Shown piece by piece: positions 32,473 through 46,290 of a stretch of DNA of 58,598 nucleotides (position 1 is its first letter; the number at the start of each line of letters is the position of its first letter). The DNA comes from Nymphaea colorata (Eukaryota > Streptophyta > Magnoliopsida > Nymphaeales > Nymphaeaceae), in assembly GCF_008831285.2 (NCBI RefSeq), contig NW_022204969.1:1-58598 (forward strand), given 5' to 3'. The notes under the pieces were generated by a model. The model was not told the DNA's origin. It saw only the letters and a list, made by a program, of their open reading frames with translations, and searched no databases. The position numbers were made by a program, and so were the translations under genes.

Positions 32473-34140
32473 ATAAGTTGAACATGTTCTTACATCTATA
32501 GTGATCGATGCACAAGTTCACATCAATACGTGTGGGATTTAAGTGATTCAATTGATCACGCATATTTAATTGAATGTACTTAACTTGTTGTTACGTTTAT
32601 ATTAAATGATTTAGTAAATTCAAATCATAGGTTTATATGAAAATGAATGAGATTCGAGTGATTCATTTGGTGTCTTACAGGTAACTTAATGTGTTTCACT
32701 TGTTATTACATACATTTGATCACTTATGTTTAATCGAGAGATTTTGTGATTCATTTTTACTTGTTCTAACATACATTTGATAACTTATATTTAATTGAAT
32801 GTGTGTAACCATTTGTTACATACGTATAGAATCACTTAGTGGCTTGAAAAAAGAAGTCCGTTTGGAAATGAATGATGGTCAAGTCACTATATTGGTCCCT
32901 TATACTTAATCTAATGTGTTTCGCTTGTTATTATATCTATAATGAATGATTTAAATGGTTGAAATCACAAGTTTATATGGATGCAAATGGTTGAAGTCAC
33001 TATATTTGTACACGTGTAGTTTGTCCGATGAGTTGAATTTGTTGTTACATCTATAGGGAACGTTCTAAAGGATTGAAATCACATGTTCGTACGAATACAA
33101 GTGAGATTTAAGTGATTCATATAATCATGCATACTTAATTGAATGTGTTTAACTTGTTGTTACGTCTATAATAAATGATTTACTAGATTGAAATCACAAG
33201 TTTGTGCAAAAATGAATGAGATTCGAGCGATTCATTTGGTGTCTTGTAGTTAACATATTGTGTTTCACTTGTCATTACATCTTTGATCAATGATTTAAAC
33301 GATTAAAACTTACAAGTTTGTATGGATATAAAGGAGACCTATGCATTAGTTTGATCCCTTGTAGTTAGTTCAATAACTTGAACTAGTTCTTACATCTATG
33401 GTGATCGATGTAAGGAATTGAAATTACAAGTTCGTATCAATACGAGTGGGATTTAAGTGATTCATTTTATCAAACATACGTAATTGAATGTGCTTAACTT
33501 GTGGTTACGTCTATATTAAATGATTTAGTAGATTAAAATCATAGGTTTGTATGAAACTGAAGGATATTGGAGTGATTCATTTGGTGTCTTGTAAGTAACC
33601 TAATGTGTTTCACTTGTAATTTAATTGAATGTGCTTAACAAGTGAATTTGGTTAACAATAGGGCACCAAATGAATCACTCAAATCTCATTCATTTTCATG
33701 CAAGCCTGTGATTTCAATCTACTAAATCATTTAACATGGATATAACAATAAGTCAAGTACATTCAATAAAGTATGCGTGATCATATGAATCACTTAAATC
33801 TAACTCGTATTGGTACGACTATAGTGCACGATCTAAAGGATTGAAATTACAAGTTCGTATCAATACAAGTGCGATTTAAGTGATTCAAATGATCACACAT
33901 ACTTAATTGAATGTGCTTAACTTATTGTTACATCCATGTTGCTTGATTAAGTGAACTGAAATCACAAGTTTGTATGAAAATGAATGTGATTCGAGTGATT
34001 CATTTGGTGTCTTATAGTTAACCTAACGTGTTTCACATGTTATTACATCCATGATCAATGATTTAAATAATTAAAACTCACAAGTTTATATGGATATAAA
34101 GGAGACCTATGCATTAGTTTGATACTTTCTAGCTTGTACG
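32473..34140 (+). repeat. Satellite unit R3 (1668 bp, ~1.48 kb deletion)
   Basis: At about 33600-33620 an A monomer at phase ~1130 joins directly to the palindrome at phase ~2615, through the shared words cctaatgtgtttcacttg. Everything between is absent and the junction is clean. Confidence 0.88.
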
Positions 34141-37100
34141 ATAAGTTGAACATGTTGTTACGTCTATAGTGATCGATGCACAAGTTCACATTAATACGAG
34201 TGGGATTTAAGTGATTCAATTGATCACACATATTTAATTGAGTGTACTTAACTTGTTGTTATGTTTATATTAAATGATTTAGTAAATTCAAATCATAGGT
34301 TTATATGAAAATGAATGGGATTCGAGTGATTCATTTGGTGTCTTACAGGTAACTTAATGTGTTTCACTTGTTACTACATACATTTGATCACTTTTGTTTA
34401 ATCGAGAGATTATGTGATTCATTTTTACTTGTTCTTACATACATTTGATAACTTATATTTAATTGAATGTGCGTAACCATTTGTTACATACGTATAGAAT
34501 GACTTAGTGGCTTGAAAAAAGAAGTCCGTTTGGAAATGAATGAGAGTCAAGTCACTATATTGGTCCCTTATAGTTAATCTAATGTATTTCACTTGTTATT
34601 ACATCTATAATGAATATTTAAATGGTTGAAATCACAAGTTTATATGGATACAAATGGTTGAAGTCACTATATTTGTACACGTGTAGTTAGTCCGATGAGT
34701 TGAATTTGTTGTTACATCTATAGGGAACATTCTAAAGGATTGAAATCACTTGTTCGTACGAATACAAGTGAGATTTAAGTGATTCATATAATCATGCATA
34801 CTTAATTGAATGTGTTTAACTTGTTGTTACGTCTATAATAAATGATTTAGTAGATTGAAATCACAAGTTTGTGCAAAATAAATGAGATTCGAGTGATTCA
34901 TTTGGTGTCTTTTAGTTAACTTATTGTGTTTCACTTGTCATTACATCTTTGATCAGTGATTTAAATGATTAAAACTTACAAGTTTGTATGGATATAAAGG
35001 AGACCTATGCATTAGTTTGATCCCTTGTAGTTAGTTCAATAAGTTGAACTAGTTCTTACATCTATGGTGATCGATGTAAGCAATTGAAATCACAAGTTCG
35101 TATCAATACGAGTGGGATTTAAGTGATTCATTTTATCACACATACGTAATTTAATGTGCTTAACTTGTTGTTACGTCTATATTAAATGATTCAGTAGATT
35201 AAAATCATAGGTTTGTATGAAAATTAATGATATTGGAGTGATTCATTTGGTGTCTTGTAATTAACGTAATGTGTGATTACATATATTTGATCACTTATAT
35301 TTAATTGAGAGAATAAGTGATTCATTTTCACTTGTTATTACATATAATTGATCATTTGTTTTAATTGATTGCGTGTGACCATTTCTTACTTACATATAGA
35401 ATGACCTAGTGGCTTTGATACCAGAAGTTCGTTTGGAATACATATATAATGAATGATTTAAATGATTGAAATCACATGTTCATGTGGATACAACGCGTGT
35501 AGTTAGTCCGATGAGTTGAATTTATTGTTACAACTATAGTGCACGATCTAAATTATTGAAATTACAAGTTCATATCAATACAAGTGCGATTTAAGTCATT
35601 CAAATGATCCCACATACTTAATTGAATGTTCTTAACTTGTTGTTACATCCATATTGCTAGATTAAGTGAATTCAAATCACAAGTTTGTGTGAAAATAAAT
35701 GATTTTGAGTGATTCATTTGGTGTCTTATAATTAACGTAATGTGTTTCACTCGTTATGACATCTATGATCAACGATTTAAACGATAAAAACTCACAAGTT
35801 TATATGGATGTAAAGGAGACCTATGGATTAGTTTAGTTTGATCCCTTGTAGTTTGTTTAATAAGTTCAACATGTTGTTACATCTCATTCATTTGTATCCA
35901 TACGCACACTAAATCACTCGTCTCAATACGAGTGAGATTTAAGTGATTCATTTGATCACACATACTTAATTGAATGTGCTTAACTTGTTGTTACGTCTAT
36001 ATTAAATGATTTAGTATATTGAAATCATAGGTTTGTATGGAAATGAATGAGTTTGAGTGATTCATTTGGTGTCTCGAAGGTAACCTAATATGTTTCACTT
36101 GTTATTACATATATTTGATCACATATATTTAATTGAGAGATTAAATGATTCATTTTCACATGTTATTACATATATTTGATCAATATATTTAATTGAGTGT
36201 GCGTAGCCATTTGTTACATACGTATAGAATGACTTAGTGGCTTGAAATAAGAAGTTCGTTTGGAAATGAATGAGAGTCAGGTCATTAAGTTGGTCCCTTA
36301 CAGTTAATCTAGTGTATTTCACTTGTTATTGCATCTATAATGAATGATTTAAATGATTGAAATCGCAGTTCATATGGATACAAATGGGATCTATGCATTA
36401 CTTTGAATGCGTGTAATTAGACCGATGAGTTGAATTTGTTGTTACATCTATAGTGAACGATCTAAAGGATTGAAATCACGCGTTGTACCAATACAAGTGA
36501 GATTTAAATGATTCATATGATCATGCATGATTAATTGAATGTGTTTAACTTATTGTTACATCTATATTAAATGATTTAGTAGATCGAAATCACAAGTTTG
36601 TATGAAAATGAATGAGATTCGAGTGATTCATTTGGTGACTTATGGTTACCTAATGTGTTTCACAATTGTTACATTTTAATGATTCTTAATACGGATGTCC
36701 TTAACAAGTGATTCATTTGGTGTCATATAGTTAACCTAATGTGTTTCACTTGTAATTTAATTGAATGTGCTTAACAAGTGAATTAGGTTAACAATAGGGC
36801 ACCAAATGAATCACTCAAATCTCATTCATTTTCTGCAAGCCTGTGATTCAATCTACTAAATCATTTAACATGGATATAACAATAAGTCAAGTACATTCAA
36901 TAAAGTATGCGTGATCATATGAATCACTAAATCTGACTCGTATTGGTACGACTATAGTGCACGATCTAAAGTATTGAAATTACAAGTTCGTATCAATACA
37001 AGTGTGATTTAAGTGATTCAAATGATCACACATACTTAATTGAATGTGCTTAACTTATTGTTACATCCATGTTGCTTGGTCAAGTGAACTGAAATCACAA

Positions 37101-37271
37101 GTTTGTATAAAATGAATGTGATTCGAGTGATTCATTTGGTGTCTTATAGTTAACCTAACGTGTTTCGCATGTTATTACAGTCATGATCAATGATTTAAAT
37201 AATTAAAACTCACAAGTTTTATGGATATAAAGGAGACCTATGCATTAGTTTGATCCTTTCTAGTTTGTACG
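34141..37271 (+). repeat. Satellite unit R4 (complete, Q-type)
   Basis: Carries gtaattaacgtaatgtgtga (35257), gatgtaagcaattg (35073), gattcagtagatt and ttacatatagaatg. R6 shares these variants; the adjacent R5 does not. Confidence 0.88.
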
Positions 37272-40200
37272 ATAAGTTGAACATGTTTTACATCTATAGT
37301 GATCGATGCACAAGTTCACATCAATACGAGTGGGATTTAAGTGATTCAATTGATCACGCATATTTAATTGAATGTACTTAACTTGTTGTTACGTTTATAT
37401 TAAATGATTTAGTAAATTGAAATCATAGGTTTATATGAAAATGAATGAGATTCGAGTGATTCATTTGGTGTCTTACAGGTAACTTAATGTGTTTCACTTG
37501 TTATTACATACATTTGATCACTTATGTTTAATCGAGAGATTTGTGATTCATTTTTACTTGTTCTAACATACATTTGATAACTTATATTTAATTGAATGTG
37601 GTAACCATTTGTTACATACGTATAGAATGACTTAGTGGCTTGAAAAAAGAAGTCCGTTTGGAAATGAATGAGAGTCAAGTCACTATATTGGTCCCTTATA
37701 GTTAATCTAATGTATTTCGCTTGTTATTACATTATAATGAATGATTTAAATGGTTGAAATCACAAGTTTATATGGATGCAAATGGTTGAAGTCACTATAT
37801 TTGTACACGTGTAGTTAGTCCGATGAGTTGAATTTGTTGTTACATCTATAGGGAACGTTCTAAAGGATTGAAATCACATGTTCGTACGAATACAAGTGAG
37901 ATTTAAGTGATTCATATAATCATGCATACTTAATTGAATGTGTTTAACTTGTTGTTACGTCTATAATAATGATTTAGTAGATTGAAATCACAAGTTTGTG
38001 CGAAAATGAATGAGATTCGAGTGATTCATTTGGTGTCTTGTAGTTAACATATTGTGTTTCACTTGTTATTACATCTTTGATCAATGATTTAAATGATTAA
38101 AACTTACAAGTTTGTATGGATATAAAGGAGACCTATGCATTAGTTTGATCCCTTGTAGTTAGTTCAATAAGTTGAACTAGTTCTTACATCTATGGTGATC
38201 GATGTAAGGAATTGAAATCACAAGTTCGTATCAATACGAGTGGGATTTAAGTGATTCATTTTATCAACATACGTAATTGAATGTGCTTAACTTGTGTTAC
38301 GTCTATATTAAATGATTTAGTAGATTAAAATCATAGGTTTGTATGAAAATGAATGATATTGGAGTGATTCATTTGGTGTCTTGTAAGTAACCTAATGTGT
38401 TTCACTTGTTATTAATATATTTGATCACTTATATTTAATTGAATTAGTGATTATTCATTGTTATTACATATAATTGATCACTTATTTAATTGATTGCATT
38501 TTTACTTCGTATGAATGACCTAGTGGCTTTGATACAGAAGTTCGTTTGAATACATATATAATGAATGATTTAAATGATTGAAATCACATGTTCATGTGGA
38601 TACAAACGTGTATAGTCGATGAGTTGAATTTATTGTTACAACTATAGTGCACGATCTAAATGATTGAAATCACAAGTTCGTATCAATACAAGTGCGATTT
38701 AAGTGATTCAAATGATCACACATACTTAATTGAATGTGCTTAACTTGTTGTTACATCCATATTGCTAGATTAAGTGAATTCAAATCACAAGTTTGTGTGA
38801 AAATAAATGAGATTTGAGTGATTCATTTGGTGTCTTATAATTAACCTAATGTGTTTCACTCGTTATGACATCTATGATCAACGATTTAAACGATAAAAAC
38901 TCACAAGTTTATATGGATGTAAAGGAGACCTATGGATTAGTTTAGTTTGATCCTTGTAGTTTGTTCAATAAGTTGAACATGTTGTTACATCTCATTCATT
39001 TGTATCCATACGCACACTAAATCACTCGTCTCATACGAGTGAGATTTAAGTGATTCATTTGATCACGCATATTAATTGAATGTGCTTAACTTGTTGTTAC
39101 GTCTATATTAAATGATTTAGTATATTGAAATCATAGGTTTGTATGGAAATGAATGAGATTTGAGTGATTCATTTGGTGTCTTGTAGGTAACCTAATATGT
39201 TTCACTTGTTATTACATATATTTGATCACATATATTTAATTGAGAGATTAAATGATTCATTTTCACTTGTTATTACATATATTTGATCAATATATTTAAT
39301 TGAGTGTGCGTAGCCATTTGTTACATACGTATAGAATGACTTAGTGGCTTGAAATAAGAAGTTCGTTTGGAAATGAATGAGAGTCAGGTCATTAAGTTGG
39401 TCCCTTACAGTTAATCTAGTGTATTTCACTTGTTATTACATCTATAATGAATGATTTAAATGATTGAAATCGCAAGTTCATATGGATACAAATGGGATCT
39501 ATGCATTACTTTGAATGCGTGTAATTAGTCCGATGAGTTGAATTTGTTGTTACATCTATAGTGAACGATCTAAAGGATTGAAATCACGCGTTCGTACCAA
39601 TACAAGTGAGATTTAAATGATTCATATGATCATGCATGCTTAATTGAATGTGTTTAACTTGTTGTTACATCTATATTAAATGATTTAGTAGATCGAAATC
39701 ACAAGTTTGTATGAAAATGAATGAGATTCGAGTGATTCATTTGGTGTCTTATGGTTTACCTAATGTGTTTCACTAGTTGTTACATTTATAATGATTCTTA
39801 ATACGGATGTCCTTAACAAGTGATTCATTTGGTGTCATATAGTTAACCTAATGTGTTTCACTTGTAATTTAATTGAATGTGCTTAACAAGTGAATTAGGT
39901 TAACAATAGGGCACCAAATGAATCACTCAAATCTCATTCATTTTCATGCAAGCCTGTGATTTCAATCTACTAAATCATTTAACATGGATATAACAATAAG
40001 TCAAGTACATTCAATAAAGTATGCGTGATCATATGAATCACTTAAATCTGACTCGTATTGGTACGACTATAGTGCACGATCTAAAGGATTGAAATTACAA
40101 GTTCGTATCAATACAAGTGCGATTTAAGTGATTCAAATGATCACACATACTTAATTGAATGTGCTTAACTTATTGTTACATCCATGTTGCTTGATTAAGT

Positions 40201-40387
40201 GAACTGAAATCACAAGTTTGTATGAAAATGAATGTGATTCGAGTGATTCATTTGGTGTCTTATAGTTAACCTAACGTGTTTCACATGTTATTACATCCAT
40301 GATCAATGATTTAAATAATTAAAACTCACAAGTTTATATGGATATAAAGGAGACCTATGCATTAGTTTGATCTTTCTAGTTTGTACG
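37272..40387 (+). repeat. Satellite unit R5 (complete, P-type)
   Basis: Shares ttgttctaacatac, tttcgcttgtt and ggatgcaaatgg with R3. A patch at 38400-38640 has lost many single bases relative to the consensus. Palindrome at 39820-39926. Confidence 0.87.
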
Positions 40388-43300
40388 ATAAGTTGAACAT
40401 GTTGTTACATCTATAGTGATCGATGCACAAGTTCACATAATACGAGTGGGATTTAAGTGATTCAATTGATCACCATATTTAATTGAATGTACTTAACTTG
40501 TTGTTAGTTTATATTAAATGATTTAGTAAATTCAAATCATAGGTTTATATGAAAATGAATGGGATTCGAGTGATTCATTTGGTGTCTTACAGGTAACTTA
40601 ATGTGTTTCACTTGTTATTACATACATTTGATCACTTATGTTTAATCGAGAGATTATGTGATTCATTTTTACTTGTTCTTACATACATTTGATAACTTAT
40701 ATTTAATTGAATGTGCGTAACCATTTGTTACATACGTATAGAATGACTTAGTGGCTTGAAAAAAGAAGTCCGTTTGGAAATGAATGAGAGTCAAGTCACT
40801 ATATTGGTCCCTTATAGTTAATCTAATGTATTTCACTTGTTATTACATCTATAATGAATGATTTAAATGGTTGAAATCACAAGTTTATATGGATACAAAT
40901 GGTTGAAGTCACTATATTTGTACACGTGTAGTTAGTCCGATGAGTTGAATTTGTTGTTACATCTATAGGGAACGTTCTAAAGGATTGAAATCACATGTTC
41001 GTACGAATACAAGTGAGATTTAAGTGATTCATATAATCATGCATACTTAATTGAATGTGTTTAACTTGTTGTTACGTCTATAATAAATGATTTAGTAGAT
41101 TGAAATCACAAGTTTGTGCGAAAATAATGAGATTCGAGTGATTCATTTGGTGTCTTTAGTTAACCTATTGTGTTTCACTTGTTATTACATCTTTGATCAA
41201 TGATTTAAATGATTAAAACTTACAAGTTTGTATGGATATAAAGGAGACCTATGCATTAGTTTGATCCCTTGTAGTTAGTTCAATAAGTTGAACTAGTTCT
41301 TACATCTATGGTGATCGACGTAAGCAATTGAAATCACAAGTTCGTATCAATACGAGTGGGATTTAAGTGATTCATTTTATCACACACGTAATTGAATGTG
41401 CTTAACTTGTTGTTACGTCTATATTAAATGATTCAGTGGATTAAAATCATAGGTTTGTATGAAAATGAATGATATTGGAGTGATTCATTTGGTGTCTTGT
41501 AATTAACGTAATGTGTGATTACATATATTTGATCACTTATATTTAATTGAGAGATTAAGTGATTCATTTTCACTTGTTATTACATATAATTGATCATTGT
41601 TTTAATTGAATGTGCGTGACCATTTCTTACTTACATATAGAATGACCTAGTGGCTTTGATACCAGAAGTTCGTTTGGAATACATATATAATGAATGATTT
41701 AAATGATTGAAATCACATGTTCATGTGGATACAAATGCGTGTAGTTAGTCCGATGAGTTGAATTTATTGTTACAACTATAGTGCACGATCTAAATGATTG
41801 AAATCACAAGTTCGTATCAATACAAGTGCGATTTAAGTGATTCAAATGATCACACATACTTAATTGAATGTGCTTAACTTGTTGTTACATCCATATTGCT
41901 AGATTAAGTGAATTCAAATCACAAGTTTGTGTGAAAATAAATGAATTTGAGTGATTCATTTGGTGTCTTATAATTAACCTAATGTGTTTCACTCGTTATG
42001 ACATCTATGATCAACGATTTAAACGATAAAAACTCACAAGTTTATATGGATGTAAAGGAGACCTATGGATTAGTTTAGTTTGATCCCTTGTAGTTTGTTC
42101 AATAAGTTGAACATGTTGTTACATCTCATTCATTTGTATCCATACGCACACTAAATCACTCGTCTCAATACGAGTGAGATTTAAGTGATTCATTTGATCA
42201 CGCATACTTAATTGAATGTGCTTAACTTGTTGTTACGTCTATATTAAATGATTTAGTATATTGAAATCATAGGTTTGTATGGAAATGAATGAGATTTGAG
42301 TGATTCATTTGGTGTCTTGTAGGTAACCTAATATGTTTCACTTGTTATTACATATATTTGATCACATATATTTAATTGAGAGATTAAATGATTCATTTTC
42401 ACTTGTTATTACATATATTTGATCAATATATTTAATTGAGTGTGCGTAGCCATTTGTTACATACGTATAGAATGACTTAGTGGCTTGAAATAAGAAGTTC
42501 GTTTGGAAATGAATGAGAGTCAGGTCATTAAGTTGGTCCCTTACAGTTAATCTAGTGTATTTCACTTGTTATTACATCTATAATGAATGATTTAAATGAT
42601 TGAAATCGCAAGTTCATATGGATACAAATGGGATCTATGCATTACTTTGAATGCGTGTAATTAGTCCGATGAGTTGAATTTGTTGTTACATCTATAGTGA
42701 ACGATCTAAAGGATTGAAATCACGCGTTCGTACCAATACAAGTGAGATTTAAATGATTCATATGATCATGCATGCTTAATTGAATGTGTTTAACTTGTTG
42801 TTACATCTATATTAAATGATTTAGTAGATCGAAATCACAAGTTTGTATGAAAATGAATGAGATTCGAGTGATTCATTTGGTGTCTTATGGTTTACCTAAT
42901 GTGTTTCACTAGTTGTTACATTTATAATGATTCTTAATACGGATGTCCTTAACAAGTGATTCATTTGGTGTCATATAGTTAACCTAATGTGTTTCACTTG
43001 TAATTTAATTGAATGTGCTTAACAAGTGAATTAGGTTAACAATAGGGCACCAAATGAATCACTCAAATCTCATTCATTTTCATGCAAGCCTGTGATTTCA
43101 ATCTACTAAATCATTTAACATGGATATAACAATAAGTCAAGTACATTCAATAAAGTATGCGTGATCATATGAATCACTTAAATCTGACTCGTATTGGTAC
43201 GACTATAGTGCACGATCTAAAGGATTGAAATTACAAGTTCGTATCAATACAAGTGCGATTTAAGTGATTCAAATGATCACACATACTTAATTGAATGTGC

Positions 43301-43524
43301 TTAACTTATTGTTACATCCATGTTGCTTGATTAAGTGAACTGAAATCACAAGTTTGTATGAAAATGAATGTGATTCGAGTGATTCATTTGGTGTCTTATA
43401 GTTAACCTAACGTGTTTCACATGTTATTACATCCATGATCAATGATTTAAATAATTAAAACTCACAAGTTTATATGGATATAAAGGAGACCTATGCATTA
43501 GTTTGATCCTTTCTAGTTTGTACG
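40388..43524 (+). repeat. Satellite unit R6 (complete, Q-type)
   Basis: Shares the R4 marker set (gtaattaacgtaatgtgtga at 41499, cgacgtaagcaattg at 41317). Palindrome at 42956-43062. Confidence 0.88.
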
Positions 43525-46290
43525 ATAAGTTGAACATGTTGTTACATCTATAGTGATCGATGCACAAGTTCACATCAATACGAGTGGGATTTAAGTGATT
43601 CAATTGATCACGCATATTTAATTGAATGTACTTAACTTGTTGTTACGTTTATATTAAATGATTTAGTAAATTCAAATCATAGGTTTATATGAAAATGAAT
43701 GGGATTCGAGTGATTCATTTGGTGTCTTACAGGTAACTTAATGTGTTTCACTTGTTATTACATACATTTGATCACTTATGTTTAATCGAGAGATTATGTG
43801 ATTCATTTTTACTTGTTCTTACATACATTTGATAACTTATATTTAATTGAATGTGCGTAACCATTTGTTACATACGTATAGAATGACTTAGTGGCTTGAA
43901 AAAGAAGTCCGTTTGGAAATGAATGAGAGTCAAGTCACTATATTGGTCCCTTATAGTTAATCTAATGTATTTCACTTGTTATTACATCTATAATGAATGA
44001 TTTAAATGGTTGAAATCACAAGTTTATATGGATACAAATGGTTGAAGTCACTATATTTGTACACGTGTAGTTAGTCCGATGAGTTGAATTTGTTGTTACA
44101 TCTATAGGAACGTTCTAAAGGATTGAAATCACATGTTCGTACAATACAAGTGAGATTTAAGTGATTCATATATCATGCATACTTAATTGAATGTGTTTAA
44201 CTTGTTGTTACGTCTATATAAATGATTTAGTAGATTAAATCAAGTTTGTATGAAAATGAATGAATTGAGTGATTCATTTGGTGTCTTGGTACCTAATGTG
44301 TTTCACTGTTTTACATATTTGATCTTAATTAGAGATTAAGTGATTATTTTCATTGTTATTACATATATTGATCACTTGTATTTAATTGAATGTGCGTGAC
44401 ATTTCTTACTTACGTATAGAATGACCTAGTGGCTTTGATACCAGAAGTTGTTTGGAATACATATATAATGAATGATTTAAATGATTGAAATCACATGTTC
44501 ATGTGGATACAAAGCGTGTAGTTAGTCGATGAGTTGAATTTATTGTTACAACTATAGTGCACGATCTAAATGATTGAAATCACAAGTTCGTATCAATACA
44601 AGTGCGATTTAAGTGATTCAAATGATCACACATACTTAATTGAATGTGCTTAACTTGTTGTTACATCCATATTGCTAGATTAAGTGAATTCAAATCACAA
44701 GTTTGTGTGAAAATAAATGAGATTTGAGTGATTCATTTGGTGTCTTATAATTAACCTAATGTGTTTCACTCGTTATGACATCTATGATCAACGATTTAAA
44801 CGATAAAACTCACAAGTTTATATGGATGTAAAGGAGACCTATGGATTAGTTTAGTTTGATCCTTGTAGTTTGTTCAATAAGTTGAACATGTTGTTACATC
44901 TCATTCATTTGTATCCATACGCACACTAAATCACTCGTCTCATACGAGTGAGATTTAAGTGATTCATTTGATCACGCATACTTAATTGAATGTGCTTAAC
45001 TTGTTGTTACGTCTATATTAAATGATTTAGTATATTGAAATCATAGGTTTGTATGGAAATGAATGAGATTTGAGTGATTCATTTGGTGTCTTGTAGGTAA
45101 CCTAATATGTTTCACTTGTTATTACATATATTTGATCACATATATTTAATTGAGAGATTAAATGATTCATTTTCACTTGTTATTACATATATTTGATCAA
45201 TATATTTAATTGAGTGTGCGTAGCCATTTGTTACATACGTATAGAATGACTTAGTGGCTTGAAATAAGAAGTTCGTTTGGAAATGAATGAGAGTCAGGTC
45301 ATTAAGTTGGTCCCTTACAGTTAATCTAGTGTATTTCACTTGTTATTACATCTATAATGAATGATTTAAATGATTGAAATCGCAAGTTCATATGGATACA
45401 AATGGGATCTATGCATTACTTTGAATGCGTGTAATTAGTCCGATGAGTTGAATTTGTTGTTACATCTATAGTGAACGATCTAAAGGATTGAAATCACGCG
45501 TTCGTACCAATACAAGTGAGATTTAATGATTCATATGATCATGCATGCTTAATTGAATGTGTTTAACTTGTTGTTACATCTATATTAAATGATTTAGTAG
45601 ATCGAAATCACAAGTTTGTATGAAAATGAATGAGATTCGAGTGATTCATTTGGTGTCTTATGGTTTACCTAATGTGTTTCACTAGTTGTTACATTTATAA
45701 TGATTCTTATAGGATGTCTTAACAGTGATTCATTTGGTGTCATATAGTTACCTAATGTGTTTCACTTGTAATTTATTGAATGTGCTTAACAAGTGAATTA
45801 GGTTAACAATAGGCACCAAATGAATCACTCAAATCTCATTCATTTTCATGCAAGCCTGTGATTTCAATCTACTAAATCATTTAACATGGATATAACAATA
45901 AGTCAAGTACATTCAATAAAGTATGCGTGATCATATGAATCACTTAAATCTGACTCGTATTGGTACGACTATAGTGCACGATCTAAAGGATTGAAATTAC
46001 AAGTTCGTATCAATACAAGTGCGATTTAAGTGATTCAAATGATCACACATACTTAATTGAATGTGCTTAACTTATTGTTACATCCATGTTGCTTGATTAA
46101 GTGAACTGAAATCACAAGTTTGTATGAAAATGAATGTGATTCGAGTGATTCATTTGGTGTCTTATAGTTAACCTAACGTGTTTCACATGTTATTACATCC
46201 ATGATCAATGATTTAAATAATTAAAACTCACAAGTTTATATGGATATAAAGGAGACCTATGCATTAGTTTGATCCTTTCTAGTTTGTACG
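43525..46290 (+). repeat. Satellite unit R7 (2766 bp, degraded deletion)
   Basis: About 370 bp missing around 44215-44345. The junction reads as a base-poor blend of two different A monomers and S2, not as a clean join. A second base-dropping patch lies at 45705-45815 over the palindrome. Confidence 0.85.

Noticed and set aside
39226-39429. Nearly identical 67-codon reverse-strand ORF in S3 of many units (28258, 36119, 39226, 42362, 45136, 48282, 53655)
   Set aside because: Its conservation is that of the whole satellite unit; neighbouring noncoding bases are equally conserved, and it is broken by indels in other units (for example near 51420). No codon-level selection is visible.
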